Shown here: positions 41,162-50,348 of the stretch, in pieces | Layout: each line of letters opens with the position of its first letter | How positions within the stretch are numbered: the stretch's first letter is position 1 | Origin: Pseudonocardia sp. EC080619-01 | GTDB lineage: Bacteria > Actinomycetota > Actinomycetes > Mycobacteriales > Pseudonocardiaceae | DNA: 64,000 nt | Direction of reading: 5' to 3' | Assembly: GCF_001420995.1 (NCBI RefSeq) | Contig: NZ_CP012184.1 | Coordinates: 2,774,501 to 2,838,500 of the forward strand | The notes under the pieces: generated by a model | The model's input: the letters and a program-made list of their open reading frames with translations, nothing else | Databases searched by the model: none | Told to the model about the DNA's origin: nothing | Made by a program: the position numbers and the translations under genes

Positions 41162-41884
41162 TCAGTACGAGGTGTCGTCCACCCGTGCCCCGCCGGTGGC
41201 ACCGGACTCGCGGGCGGCGGCGTCGTCGAGGATCGTGGCCGTCCCGCTGGTGCCGAAGCGGGTCACGCCCGCGGCGTGGAAGGCCAGGACGGTGTCCAGG
41301 TCCCGCACCCCGCCGGACGCCTTGACCTGCACCTGCGGCCCGACGGTGCGGCGCATCAGCGCGACGTGCTCCGCCGTCGCCCCGCCGCCGGCGAACCCGG
41401 TCGAGGTCTTCACGAACGCGGCCCCGGCGCGTTCGGCGGCCCGGCAGCCGGCCTCGATCTCGTCGTCGGAGAGCAGGGCGGTCTCGAGGATGACCTTGAC
41501 GACGCGCCCTCCCGCCGCCTCGACGACGGCCCGCACGTCGGCCTCGACGTCGTCGAGCAGCCCGCTGCGCAGGCGTCCGACGTTGACCACCATGTCCAGC
41601 TCGGCCGCGCCGTCGGTGACCGCCTGCGCGGACTCGGCGACCTTCGCCGCCGTGCTGGTCGTGCCGTGCGGGAAGCCGATCACGGTCCCGACCGCGACGC
41701 CGGTGCCGGCGAGCCGGGCGGCCGCGTGCGCGACGTCGCTCGGGCGCACGCACACGCTGAAGATCCGGTAGCGCGCGGCGACGTCGAGCTGGGCGTCGAC
41801 GTCGGGCCGGGTCAGCTCGGGGCGGAGGATCGCGTGGTCGATCATCCCGGCGATCTCGGTGGCGGTGAGGGTCGGCGCGGGCAC
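41162..41884 (-). CDS. deoC: Deoxyribose-phosphate aldolase
   Basis: 240 residues, GTG start. IDHAILRPELTRPDVDAQL, VCVRPSDVAHAA, VGTVIGFPHGTTST, ELDMVVNVGRL, KVILETALLSDDEI, AAFVKTSTGFAGGGAT and VKASGGVRDLDT are the DeoC motifs in order; the Schiff-base Lys is that of VKTSTG and the helper Lys that of VKASGG. It cleaves 2-deoxyribose 5-phosphate to acetaldehyde and glyceraldehyde 3-phosphate in nucleoside salvage. Sixty-five bases from the repeat-protein gene on the same strand, so possibly co-transcribed. Confidence 0.93.
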   Translation of the reverse strand: MPAPTLTATEIAGMIDHAILRPELTRPDVDAQLDVAARYRIFSVCVRPSDVAHAAARLAGTGVAVGTVIGFPHGTTSTAAKVAESAQAVTDGAAELDMVVNVGRLRSGLLDDVEADVRAVVEAAGGRVVKVILETALLSDDEIEAGCRAAERAGAAFVKTSTGFAGGGATAEHVALMRRTVGPQVQVKASGGVRDLDTVLAFHAAGVTRFGTSGTATILDDAAARESGATGGARVDDTSY

Positions 41885-42076
41885 GGCGGTCCTCCTCTGT
41901 GGCGGGACGGTCCCCGCGACGGCGTGTGCTGGCGTGCACCGGGCAGGCTACGCGCCCGTGACCCCGGGTCGGCCGCGCCGACGGCCCGGCCCTCCGGTCA
42001 CCACATGCGGTGACGGCCGGGCGCTGCGATGCTGACCCGGCGTGCCGGAGGTACCGGTCCGCCGAGAGGACTGGCG

Positions 42077-42541
42077 ATGGTCGACGACGAGCAGCACCTG
42101 CCGGTCCCGGAGCCCGCCGAGGAGATCGGTCCGGCGCTGCGGTTCGAGCGGTCCCACCATCCCTCCGGCGCGACCGTGCTGCACGCGATCGGCGCCGTCG
42201 ACGACGAGACGTCGCCCGACCTCTGGGTGGAGCTCGGCATGTGGTCCGAGGAGAGCTCCGACCTCGTCCTGGATCTGTCCGGTGTGGACTTCCTCGGCAC
42301 CGCGGGCCTCACCTCGCTGCTGGAGGCCAGGGACGTGATCGGCGGCGAGGGCAAGCGGCTGCGGGTCGCCTGCGGCACCAGCCGTGCGGCCCGGCGCGCA
42401 CTGCAGGTGACGGGCGCGATGGAGCTGTTCGACGTCGTCGACCGCATGCCGGAGGCGCCGGCCGCGTCGGCGGGCATGCTCTTCGCGGTTCCCGCACCGG
42501 ACGTCCGGCTCGACGGGATGCCGCGCCGCGACGACGCGTAG
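42077..42541 (+). CDS. STAS-domain protein (anti-anti-sigma factor-like)
   Basis: 154 residues, ATG with GAGAGGA upstream. The STAS core occupies residues 28-125: ATVLHAIGAVDDETSPDLWVEL, DLVLDLSGVDFLGTAGLTSLLEARDVIGGEGKRLRVACG, MELFDVVDRM. The regulatory Ser of SpoIIAA-type proteins (usually DSSG) reads FLGTAG, with Thr in place of Ser. It would bind a kinase/anti-sigma partner to free a sigma factor; no partner gene is nearby. Confidence 0.83.
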   Translation: MVDDEQHLPVPEPAEEIGPALRFERSHHPSGATVLHAIGAVDDETSPDLWVELGMWSEESSDLVLDLSGVDFLGTAGLTSLLEARDVIGGEGKRLRVACGTSRAARRALQVTGAMELFDVVDRMPEAPAASAGMLFAVPAPDVRLDGMPRRDDA

Positions 42542-42562
42542 CCGCCGCGGCACGGTCCCCGG

Positions 42563-43198
42563 TCAGGCGGGCACGGCCGGGTCCGAGGCCGCCACCGCGC
42601 CACCGGAGCGCCGCCGTCCCAGCAACGGGAACAGCGCCCCGAAGACGACCACGCCGAACACCGCGAGGACGACGGCCAGCGTGCCGGTCAGGGCGTCGTA
42701 CGCCCCGGTGAGCAGCAGCAGCGCCGGGAGCCACCCGGTGACCCAGCCCTGGATGGCGCAGACCGCGCCGGTGTAGCGCCCGAGCTGCTCCTGTTTGAGC
42801 CCCAGCAGCAGGAAGAACAGCAGCCAGAGGAACGCCCAGTACAGCCAGATGACCCCGAAACCGGGATCGGCGAAGCGCGTGAAGTTCAGCCACGAGAACA
42901 CCAGCGCCGAGATGAAGACGAACAGGCAGAAGTAGCCCAGCCCGGTGCCGTCCAGGTTCAGCGTGAGGTTCAGGGCGACGTACAGGTAGGTGAAGGAGAA
43001 CAGGTAGAGCCCGGACGCCGCGAGGATCACGTCGGTGTCCCCGTTGGCGGTGAAGATCAGGTAGGTCGGCGTGATGATCTGCAGGCCACCGACGAAGAAG
43101 TTCATCGGCGCGGCGGACTTCGCGTCCACCCAGCCCAGCAGCATCACCCCGTTGATGAACAGCACGGCGCCGACGAACAACAGCCCGACAGATGCCAT
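42563..43198 (-). CDS. amiS: AmiS/UreI-family amide channel
   Basis: 211 residues from ATG at 43198 (MASVGLLFVGAVLFINGVMLLG). Six or seven membrane spans; PMNFFVGGLQIITPTYLIF and the aromatic FSFTYLYVALNLTLNLDGTGLGYF segment are family marks. AmiS proteins pass short-chain amides or urea across the membrane. It is last in the fmdB-fmdA-amiS unit, 130 bases after the amidase, matching the amiE/amiS pairing of amide-degrading bacteria. Confidence 0.9.
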   Translation of the reverse strand: MASVGLLFVGAVLFINGVMLLGWVDAKSAAPMNFFVGGLQIITPTYLIFTANGDTDVILAASGLYLFSFTYLYVALNLTLNLDGTGLGYFCLFVFISALVFSWLNFTRFADPGFGVIWLYWAFLWLLFFLLLGLKQEQLGRYTGAVCAIQGWVTGWLPALLLLTGAYDALTGTLAVVLAVFGVVVFGALFPLLGRRRSGGAVAASDPAVPA

Positions 43199-43328
43199 CG
43201 CTGACTCCCTCCCGTGCGGAGAAGTACGTGCGGAGAAGCAGGGGGTGCCCGGTGCCGGGCCGGATCGGGGGCGGTCGGGCTCCGGCACCGGGCGGTGCAC
43301 CCGGCCGGAGCCCGGGTGCGGTCCGTGG

Positions 43329-44582
43329 TCAGGCGCGCGAGACCGGGACGCCCTGGCCCGGGTCGATACGGGTCGGACCGTCCTTGCCCGGCCGGACGTC
43401 GAAGCCGAAGATCTCGGTCGGGATGTAGACCGTCGAGCACGAGTTCGGGATGTCCACGACGCCGGACAGCCGGCCCTCGATCGGTGCCGCCCCCAGGATC
43501 ATGTAGGCCTGGATGTCCGAGTAGCCGAACTGCTGCAGGTAGTCGATCGCGTGCAGGCAGGCCCGCTGGTACGACAGGTGCGAGTCCAGGTAGCGCTGCT
43601 CGCCGCCGAGGGTGACCGAGGTGCCGGAGAACGCCAGCCACTCGCTGTACTGCGGGTCGGTCCGGCCGGGCATGAAGATCGCGTTCTCGGAGACGCCGTA
43701 CTTGTCCATCCCACCCTTGATGACGTCGACGTGCAGGTCCATGAACCCGCCCATCTCGATCGCCCCGCAGAAGGTGATCTCGCCGTCGCCCTGGGAGAAG
43801 TGCAGGTCGCCCATCGAGAGCTTCGCCCCGTCGACGAAGACCGGGTAGAAGACCCGGCTGCCCTTCGTGAGGTTCTTGATGTCCTGGTTGCCGCCGTTCT
43901 CCCGGGGCGGCGCGGTGCGTGCGGCCTCGGCCGCGGCCCGGTCGAGGTCGGCGCCGGACAGGCTGCCGAGGATCGCCGAGTCCGGGTTCGGTGGCAGCGC
44001 GAGCGGCGGCACCCGCTGCGGGTCGGTGTCGATCAGCGCCTGCTCGCGGGCGTTCCAGGTGCCGAGCAGCTCGCGTGACGGCGCGGTGCCCATCAGGCCG
44101 GGGTGCACGATCCCGGTGAAGGACACCTGCGGGACGTGCCGCGAGGTGGCGACGCCGCCCTGGAAGTCCCAGATGACCTTGTAGGCGTCGGGGAACTGCT
44201 CGGTCAGGAAGCCACCGCCGTTGCGGGTGGCGAACACGCCGGTGTAGCCCCAGCCCTGGCCTGCCAGCGGGCCGGAGTCCTCCTGCGGGATCGGGCCGAC
44301 GTCGAGGATGTCCACGATCAGCAGGTCGCCCGGCTGCACGCCCTCGACGTGGATCGGGCCGGAGAGCACGTGCACGCTCGCGAGCGGCGCGTTCAGGATG
44401 TCGTCGGCGGAGTCGTCGTTGTGGATGGCTCCGTCGAACCACTCGCGGCAGTCGACCCGGAAGCTGTCGCCGGGACGGACGCGGACCTGGGCCGGCACGT
44501 CCGGGTGCCAGCGGTTGTGGCCGACGATCTGCTGGTCGGTGAACTTCTTGCGGGAGTCGAGCGGGAACACGACCTCGGGCAT
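43329..44582 (-). CDS. fmdA: Acetamidase/formamidase (FmdA/AmdA family)
   Basis: 417 residues from ATG at 44582 (MPEVVFPLDSRKKFTDQQ). HNRWHPDVPAQVRVRPGDSFRVDCREWFDG, GPIHVEGVQPGDLLIVDILDVG, IVHPGLMGTAPS, MGDLHFSQGDGEITFCGAIEMGG and CLHAIDYLQQFGYSDIQAYMILGAAPIEGRLSGVVDIPNSC are the family's conserved blocks. The enzyme releases ammonia from formamide, acetamide or similar amides. It is the same type as the inducible acetamidase of Mycobacterium smegmatis. FmdB and AmiS genes flank it. Confidence 0.94.
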   Translation of the reverse strand: MPEVVFPLDSRKKFTDQQIVGHNRWHPDVPAQVRVRPGDSFRVDCREWFDGAIHNDDSADDILNAPLASVHVLSGPIHVEGVQPGDLLIVDILDVGPIPQEDSGPLAGQGWGYTGVFATRNGGGFLTEQFPDAYKVIWDFQGGVATSRHVPQVSFTGIVHPGLMGTAPSRELLGTWNAREQALIDTDPQRVPPLALPPNPDSAILGSLSGADLDRAAAEAARTAPPRENGGNQDIKNLTKGSRVFYPVFVDGAKLSMGDLHFSQGDGEITFCGAIEMGGFMDLHVDVIKGGMDKYGVSENAIFMPGRTDPQYSEWLAFSGTSVTLGGEQRYLDSHLSYQRACLHAIDYLQQFGYSDIQAYMILGAAPIEGRLSGVVDIPNSCSTVYIPTEIFGFDVRPGKDGPTRIDPGQGVPVSRA

Positions 44583-44645
44583 GACGACTGCACCTCTCAT
44601 CGGATGACGGGTGGTCGCGCCTGGACGGGGCCGGTCCAGGCGGGA

Positions 44646-44933
44646 TCAGGGACGCGGGAGGCCCCGGGTACGCGGGTCCGGCACCGCCGACGGCCGCACC
44701 CGGGTGCCCCGGCCCGGGAGCGAGGTGACGACGTCCGGCTCGGTCCGCGACCGCTCCGCGCGGTCGATCACCGACGTCCGGGCGCGGTCGGCGAGCCCCA
44801 GCATCGGCGCGGTGACCACGCGCGGGCACGGTTGCCCGCAGGCCGGGCAGGCGACGGTCTCCGGCGCCGTGCCGATGGGCCTGCGGACGTCGACCGGCCC
44901 GTCGTCCGCGCAGCGGTAGGTGTAGGTCGCCAC
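44646..44933 (-). CDS. fmdB: FmdB-family zinc-ribbon protein
   Basis: 95 residues, GTG start. MATYTYRCADDGPVDVRRPIG and VACPACGQPCPRVVTAP give the FmdB ribbon. In most members the first knuckle is CxxC; here it is RCADDG, so one ligand is replaced. The C-terminal half is disordered and charged. FmdB was proposed to regulate formamidase in Methylophilus but its role is unproven. First gene of the amidase unit; 63 bases lie between it and fmdA. Confidence 0.85.
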   Translation of the reverse strand: MATYTYRCADDGPVDVRRPIGTAPETVACPACGQPCPRVVTAPMLGLADRARTSVIDRAERSRTEPDVVTSLPGRGTRVRPSAVPDPRTRGLPRP

Positions 44934-44965
44934 TGCCCGTCACCCCGCCGATGATCGAGGAAATA

Positions 44966-44979
44966 GTTTCCTAGGAAAC
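44966..44979. promoter_or_regulatory. Perfect palindrome upstream of the amidase operon
   Basis: GTTTCCTAGGAAAC, a perfect 14-base palindrome 33 bases before fmdB, in unusually A+T-rich surroundings. Likely operator, perhaps for the MarR protein encoded at 46159. Confidence 0.6.
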
Positions 44980-45009
44980 ATAGGATCGGCGGCGAAGACG
45001 TGTCAACCG

Positions 45010-46095
45010 TCACAATTGCTGAATGACGTCCCAGGTCAGACCGTCCGCGGCGGCGAGGAACACGCGTTGCTGCAGGTGCCGGTCACGGACCTCGACGGTG
45101 CCCCGCGGGCTCTCGTAGGACAGCCCGTCGGACACCGCGGTCATCGGCCCGACGTCGGCGGAGCCGGCCCGGCGCATCAGCGACGTCAGCAGCAGCACGC
45201 CCTCGTAGCAGGACTCGCCGAGGCTGTTCAGGACCGGCGCCTCCGGACCGAAGCGGCGCGCGTGGGCGGCGGCGAAGTCCAGCCCGGAGGCCGTCGCCAG
45301 GTCCTCGAAGTACCCCGCGGACGTCATCAGGCCCCTGGTGTTGTCCGCGCCGGAGGCGAGCAGCACGTTCTCGTCGATCAGCGAGCTGAACCGCAGGATG
45401 TCCCGGTCCATCCCGGCCGCGGCGAACGCCCGGTTGAACTCGACCGCGTCGTTGCCGATCAGCAGCATCAGCACCGCCTCGCAGCCGCTCCGGTCGACCC
45501 GACGCAGCACGGTGTCGAACCGGGTCGTGCCGAGCGGCACGTACATCTCGTCGCACACCGTCCCGCCGATCCGGCGGAGGTAGCGGCGGGCCTCGTCGGC
45601 GGACCGGCGCGGCCACACGTAGTCGTCGCCGACGATGGTCCACCGGCGGACCCCGACCGTCTCCGCGAACCAGTCCAGCGTCGGGCCGAGCTGCAGGTCC
45701 GGGGTCTCGCCCGTGAGGAAGACGCCGGGGCGGCGCTCGCCGCCCTCGTAGAGCGCGGTGTAGGCGTACGGGACCCGGCCGTCGATCGCCGGCGCGACGG
45801 CCTCGCGCACCGCCGAGATGTGCCAGCCGGTCACGGCGTCGACGGAGCCGGCCCGGATCAGCGCGTCGACCTCGCGCGCGACGTCGGCCGGTGCCGCGCC
45901 GCCGTCGACCGGGAGGAGCCGCAGCTCACGGCCCAGCACACCCCCCGACGCGTTGATCTCCTCGGCCGCCAGCGTCCCGCAACTCTCGCAGGACGGACCG
46001 AAGATTCCCGCCGGTCCCTGGAGCGGGACGACGAGAGCCATCGTGATCGCGTCCCGCCGGCGCTCAGGCGGTAGCGAGAGACGCGGTGCCCCCAT
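45010..46095 (-). CDS. amiC: AmiC-like periplasmic-binding-fold amide sensor without signal peptide
   Basis: 361 residues, ATG. The type I binding-protein fold of Leu/amide binders is clear: VVPLQGPAGIFGPSCESCGTLAAEEINASGGVLGRELRLLPVDGG, VDAVTGWHISAVREAVAP, IVGDDYVWPRRSADEARRYLRRIGG, LMLLIGNDAVEFNRAFAAAGM. No signal peptide, lipobox or transporter genes are present, so it should be cytoplasmic. That is the situation of Pseudomonas AmiC and of M. smegmatis AmiC, which sense amides to control amidase. Lies between fmdB and a divergent MarR gene. A sensor role is inferred; an AmiR/ANTAR partner is not in the window. Confidence 0.82.
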   Translation of the reverse strand: MGAPRLSLPPERRRDAITMALVVPLQGPAGIFGPSCESCGTLAAEEINASGGVLGRELRLLPVDGGAAPADVAREVDALIRAGSVDAVTGWHISAVREAVAPAIDGRVPYAYTALYEGGERRPGVFLTGETPDLQLGPTLDWFAETVGVRRWTIVGDDYVWPRRSADEARRYLRRIGGTVCDEMYVPLGTTRFDTVLRRVDRSGCEAVLMLLIGNDAVEFNRAFAAAGMDRDILRFSSLIDENVLLASGADNTRGLMTSAGYFEDLATASGLDFAAAHARRFGPEAPVLNSLGESCYEGVLLLTSLMRRAGSADVGPMTAVSDGLSYESPRGTVEVRDRHLQQRVFLAAADGLTWDVIQQL

Positions 46096-46158
46096 CCCGC
46101 TACGCTAAGACCGTTCCACCTGCGAGAACTGCTCCGTTCGGAGGGATAGTCGCTGTCG

Positions 46159-46611
46159 ATGTCGCACCCGGATCCAGCGGAGACGCTTCGACTCCTCTCG
46201 ATGGCGAAGCGGGAGGCCTCCCATCGGATGGAGGAGGCACTGCGTGCCGTGGGAGCCGACATCGACCGCTGGCGGGTGCTCTCGCTCCTCGTGGCCCGGG
46301 GCGGCTGCCCGATGAACGTCGTCGCCGAGCACGCGCTGCTGCTCGCACCGAAGTGCTCGAAGCTCGTCGACCGGATGGTCGCGGCGAACCTGGTCCTGCG
46401 CCGCCCCGACGACCTGGACCGGCGGCGGGTGCTGATCTTCGCCTCGGCCCGGGGCCGGGAGGCGCTCACCCGCTGGGACGCGGCCGTCGACGAGGTGGGG
46501 GCGCAGCTCGCCGAGCTACTGGGTGAGGACGCCGCGGTGCTCGACGCCGTGCTGCGCCGGCTCGCCTCGGGGGCCCGGAGCGACCCGGCGGCGTCCCGCA
46601 CCGCGGGCTGA
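46159..46611 (+). CDS. MarR-family transcriptional regulator
   Basis: 150 residues, ATG. Helical dimer ends and a winged helix: RWRVLSLLVARGGCPMNVVAEHALLLAPKCSKLVDRMVAANLVLRRPDDLDRRRVLIFASARGRE. The wing DDLDRRR is typical. It diverges from the AmiC-like gene across 63 bases. The M. smegmatis acetamidase regulon also has a MarR-like repressor (AmiA) beside AmiC, so control of fmdB-fmdA-amiS is a good inference. Effector unknown. Confidence 0.87.
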   Translation: MSHPDPAETLRLLSMAKREASHRMEEALRAVGADIDRWRVLSLLVARGGCPMNVVAEHALLLAPKCSKLVDRMVAANLVLRRPDDLDRRRVLIFASARGREALTRWDAAVDEVGAQLAELLGEDAAVLDAVLRRLASGARSDPAASRTAG

Positions 46612-46640
46612 CCCGAACCGCGGGCTGACCCGCGCCGGCG

Positions 46641-47339
46641 TCAGCGTCCCGGGGACAGCGGGCCGGGCTGCGCCGCCTCGGGGCCGGGGGTCCCGCCCAG
46701 CGCACCGGCGAGGAGCTCCCTGGCCCGCGCCAGGTGCTCGTCCAGCAGCGCCGCTGCGGCGTCCCCCTCCCCCGCCCCGACCAGGTCGAGGATCCGCTCG
46801 TGCTCGGCGATGATGATCTCCGGGCTGAGCAGCTCGCGGCCCTGCACCTGGGCCATGCACAGGGTCACCTCGGACGTCAGCGAGCGGTACATCCGGCTGG
46901 TCCGGGCGTTGCCCGCGGCGTCGACGAGTGCGGTGTGGAACCGCATGTCCGGCTCGACGACGTCGAAGCCGGCGGCGTCCCACCGGCGCCGGATCTCCGC
47001 GTTCGCCGAGCGCGCCTCCTCGGGCACCGGTGTCCCGGCACGGGCCAGCCGCCGCAGCACCTCGGCCTCGAGGATGGCCCGGGAGAGGTAGATGTCGCGC
47101 ACGTCGTCCGGGCCGAGCCGGACCACGCGCGCGGTCTTGTGGGTGCTGCGTTCCAGCACCGACTCCGCGACCAGGCGCTCGATGGCCGCCTTCGCCGTCG
47201 CGCGGGCGACCTCGTAGCGGCCGGCGACCTCGGCCTCGGTGAGCGACGTCCCGGGGGCGAGCTCGCCGGTCAGCACGCTGCCGCGCAGGTCGTCGGCGAT
47301 CGCGTCGACGACCGACGTCACGGTCACGCGGGCTACCAC
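46641..47339 (-). CDS. GntR-family regulator with FCD domain
   Basis: 232 residues. N-terminal winged helix: VVDAIADDLRGSVLTGELAPGTSLTEAEVAGRYEVARATAKAAIERLVAESVLER. Residues 95-220 are the helical FCD ligand domain, with metal-binding-type residues in DMRFHTALVDAAGN and EHERILDLVGAG. FCD regulators sense organic acids such as lactate or glycolate. It faces a lactate/glycolate dehydrogenase-like gene across 108 bases and probably controls it. Confidence 0.88.
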   Translation of the reverse strand: MVARVTVTSVVDAIADDLRGSVLTGELAPGTSLTEAEVAGRYEVARATAKAAIERLVAESVLERSTHKTARVVRLGPDDVRDIYLSRAILEAEVLRRLARAGTPVPEEARSANAEIRRRWDAAGFDVVEPDMRFHTALVDAAGNARTSRMYRSLTSEVTLCMAQVQGRELLSPEIIIAEHERILDLVGAGEGDAAAALLDEHLARARELLAGALGGTPGPEAAQPGPLSPGR

Positions 47340-47447
47340 GACGACTCCATGAGGAGACCCTAACCATCCGTCGTCGAGCCGGAGGCTTTGCCCTACGAGT
47401 AATTCTGCTGAACAATCCGACGGACCGCGCTCGACAGGAGGATCCCG

Positions 47448-50348
47448 GTGGCGTCACGCAACAGCTCCGAGCCGCAGCCCGCGACCGTCACCGACGACCC
47501 GCGGGCCCGTCTGCTGGCCGGGCTGCACGGGTGCGTGGCCGATCCCGGCCAGGTGCGCGACGGCGAGCTGGCCCGGCACGTGGGCGCGCACGACGCGTCG
47601 CACTTCCACCTGCTGCCGACCGCGGTCGTCGCACCGCGCGGCGGCGCCGAGGTGGGGAGGCTGCTCGCGCTCGCGCACCGGCACGGCGTCCCGCTCACGT
47701 TCCGCTCGGGCGGGACCAGCCTCTCCGGGCAGGGCGTCACCGACCAGCTGCTGGTCGACACCCGGCGGCACTTCCGCGACGTGGAGATCCTCGACGACGG
47801 GCTGCGGGTCCGGGTGCAGCCGGGCGTCACCGTCCGGCAGCTCAACGCCCGGCTCGCCCGCCACGGCCGGCGGTTCGGGCCGGACCCGGCGAGCGAGGCG
47901 GCCTGCACCGTGGGCGGGGTGCTGGCCAACAACGCCAGCGGGATGGCCTGCGGCACCGTCGAGAACAGCTACCGGACGCTGGAGTCGGTGGTCGCCGTCC
48001 TGCCGTCGGGCACGGTCGTCGACACCTCCGGGCCGGACGCCGACGAGCGCCTCCGCGCCCTCGAACCGGACCTCCACAAGGGACTGCTCGTGCTCCGGGA
48101 CCGGGTGCTGGCGAACCCGTCGTCGGTCGCGACGATCGGCAGGCAGTTCGCCATGAAGAACACCATGGGCTACGGGCTCAACGCGCTCGTCGACCACGCC
48201 GGACCGGCCGAGATCCTCACCCACCTACTGGTCGGCAGCGAGGGGACGCTGGCCTTCGTCGCCTCGGCGACCTTCCGCACGGTCCCGCTGCGCACCCGGA
48301 TCTCGTCGGCGCTGCTGGTGTTCGACGACCTGTTCGCCGCCAACGCCGCGCTCCCGGAGCTGGTCGCGACCGGGGCGGCGACGCTGGAGCTGATGGACGC
48401 GACCTCGCTGCGGGTCGGCCAGTCGTTCGCCGACTGCCCACCCGAGGTGGCCCGGATCGCGGTCCGCGAGCAGGCCGCACTGCTCGTCGAGTACCAGGAG
48501 CTGGCCGACGACGAGCTCGCCGAGCGGGTCGCCGCGGCCGGACGGACCCTGGCCGGGCTGCCGACCGCCGAACCGGTCGAGCTGAGCACCGATCCCGCCG
48601 TCCGTGGCCCGCTGTGGAAGCTGCGCAAGGGGCTCTACTCGTCGGTGGCCGGGGCACGGCCGCAGGGCAGCACCGCCCTCCTGGAGGACGTCGTCGTCCC
48701 GGTTCCGGCGCTGGCCGGCACCTGCCGCGACCTGGCGGTGCTGTTCGACCGCTACGCCTACCGCGACAGCGTCGTGTTCGGGCACGCGAAGGACGGCAAC
48801 ATCCACTTCATGCTGACCGACCGGTTCGAGACCGACGAGCAGCTGGGCCGCTACCGCGACTTCACCGAGGAGATGGTCGATCTCGTCCTCGGTCACGGCG
48901 GCTCGCTCAAGGCCGAGCACGGCACCGGGCGGGTCATGGCGCCGTACGTGCGCCGTCAGTACGGCGACGAGCTCTACGACGTCATGCGGGAGATCAAGCG
49001 CCTCTTCGACCCGCACGGCGTGCTCAACCCGGGCGTGGTGCTCAGCGACGACCCGGACCTGCACCTCAAGCACATCAAGCTGTCCCCGGTGGTCGACGCC
49101 GAGGTCGACCGGTGCACCTCCTGCGGGTTCTGCGAGCCGGTCTGCCCGAGCCGCGACCTGACGCTCACGCCACGGCAGCGGATCGCCGCCCGGCGCGCTA
49201 TCCGCGAGGCCGAGCTGACCGGTGACACCGCGCTCGCCGGGCGGCTGGAGGCCGAACAGGACTACGAGTCGGTGCAGACCTGCGCCGTCGACGGCATGTG
49301 CCAGACCGCGTGCCCGGTCCTGATCAACACCGGTGACCTGGTCAAGAAGCTCCGCCGCGACGACCGGTCCCGGGTCGACAGCACCGCCTGGACGACGGCG
49401 GCGAAGCACTGGTCGACGGCCACCCGGGGCGGCTCGGCCGCACTGACCACGCTGGCGAAGGCCCCCGCCCCGGCCCGGGCCGGGGTGACCGCGGCCAACC
49501 GCGCCGCCCGCGCCGTGGCCGGGACCGATCGGGTCCCGCTGTGGTCCGGCGAGCTGCCCGGCGGCGGCCCGCGGCGGCGACGCCCGGCGCCCGCCGCGGT
49601 GCCCGCCGCGGTGTACCTGCCGGCCTGCGTGAACACCCTGTTCGGCCCGGCCGGGGACGGACCCGGGGTGCAGGCGAGCGTCGAGGCACTGTGCGCGGCG
49701 GCCGGGATCACGCTGCTGGTGCCGCCCGGGATCGACGCGTTGTGCTGCGGGACGCCCTGGTCGTCGAAGGGGCTGCCCGACGGCTACGCGGCGATGCGGG
49801 AGCGGGTCGTCCCTGCCGTGCTGGCCGCCACCCGCGGCGGGGAGCTGCCGGTGGTCGGCGACGCGTCGTCGTGCACCGAGGGGTTCCACACGATGCTCGC
49901 CGACGCCGGCGTCCGGGTGGTCGACGCGATGCGGTTCGTCGTCGACGAGGTGCTGCCCCGGCTCGGGGAGCACCCGAGGGTGGCGTCGGTGTCGGTGCAC
50001 CCGACCTGCTCGTCGGCCCGGCTGCAGCTCGATCCCGCGCTGCTCACGCTGGCCGCCGAGGTGGCCGACGACGTGCACGTCCCGGACTCCTGGGGGTGCT
50101 GCGCGTTCGCCGGGGACCGGGGCATGCTGCACCCGGAGCTGACGGCGTCGGCGACCGCGGGCGAGGCGGCCGAGGTGCGCGAGCGCGACGCGGCCGCGCA
50201 CGTGTCCTGCAACCGGACCTGCGAGCTGGGGATGACGCGGGCCACCGGCCGGCCCTACGAGCACGTGCTGGAGCTGCTCGCGAGGCAGGTCGGCGTGAGC
50301 GCTCAGCCGGCGGGCCCGTCCGGCGGGTCGGCGCCGAGGTCCCGGTAG
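47448..50348 (+). CDS. FAD-linked oxidase fused to Fe-S (CCG) domain, D-lactate/glycolate dehydrogenase type
   Basis: 966 residues, GTG with AGGAGGA upstream. Order: FAD-binding PCMH domain (FRSGGTSLSGQGV, GPDPASEAACTVGGVLANNASGM), oxidase C-terminal domain to about residue 540 (HAKDGNIHFML, KAEHGTGRVMAPYVRRQYG), two 4Fe-4S motifs (CTSCGFCEPVCPSRDL; CAVDGMCQTACPV), then two CCG cysteine domains (CCGTPWSSKGLPDG; WGCCAFAGDRGM). This GlcD-GlcF-like or Dld-II fusion oxidises a D-2-hydroxyacid and passes electrons to the respiratory chain. Lactate or glycolate is inferred. The last 46 bases overlap a convergent small gene. Confidence 0.9.
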   Translation: MASRNSSEPQPATVTDDPRARLLAGLHGCVADPGQVRDGELARHVGAHDASHFHLLPTAVVAPRGGAEVGRLLALAHRHGVPLTFRSGGTSLSGQGVTDQLLVDTRRHFRDVEILDDGLRVRVQPGVTVRQLNARLARHGRRFGPDPASEAACTVGGVLANNASGMACGTVENSYRTLESVVAVLPSGTVVDTSGPDADERLRALEPDLHKGLLVLRDRVLANPSSVATIGRQFAMKNTMGYGLNALVDHAGPAEILTHLLVGSEGTLAFVASATFRTVPLRTRISSALLVFDDLFAANAALPELVATGAATLELMDATSLRVGQSFADCPPEVARIAVREQAALLVEYQELADDELAERVAAAGRTLAGLPTAEPVELSTDPAVRGPLWKLRKGLYSSVAGARPQGSTALLEDVVVPVPALAGTCRDLAVLFDRYAYRDSVVFGHAKDGNIHFMLTDRFETDEQLGRYRDFTEEMVDLVLGHGGSLKAEHGTGRVMAPYVRRQYGDELYDVMREIKRLFDPHGVLNPGVVLSDDPDLHLKHIKLSPVVDAEVDRCTSCGFCEPVCPSRDLTLTPRQRIAARRAIREAELTGDTALAGRLEAEQDYESVQTCAVDGMCQTACPVLINTGDLVKKLRRDDRSRVDSTAWTTAAKHWSTATRGGSAALTTLAKAPAPARAGVTAANRAARAVAGTDRVPLWSGELPGGGPRRRRPAPAAVPAAVYLPACVNTLFGPAGDGPGVQASVEALCAAAGITLLVPPGIDALCCGTPWSSKGLPDGYAAMRERVVPAVLAATRGGELPVVGDASSCTEGFHTMLADAGVRVVDAMRFVVDEVLPRLGEHPRVASVSVHPTCSSARLQLDPALLTLAAEVADDVHVPDSWGCCAFAGDRGMLHPELTASATAGEAAEVRERDAAAHVSCNRTCELGMTRATGRPYEHVLELLARQVGVSAQPAGPSGGSAPRSR

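Noticed and set aside
38314..41325. Plus-strand open frame of about 1000 codons
   Set aside because: It is the complement of the decapeptide-repeat gene and neighbours; composition is abnormal (Arg/Ser/Ala runs) and it crosses a terminator and two real genes.
45010..46095. ABC-transporter substrate-binding lipoprotein
   Set aside because: No signal peptide, no lipobox Cys and no permease or ATPase genes next to it; AmiC-type cytoplasmic sensor fits better.
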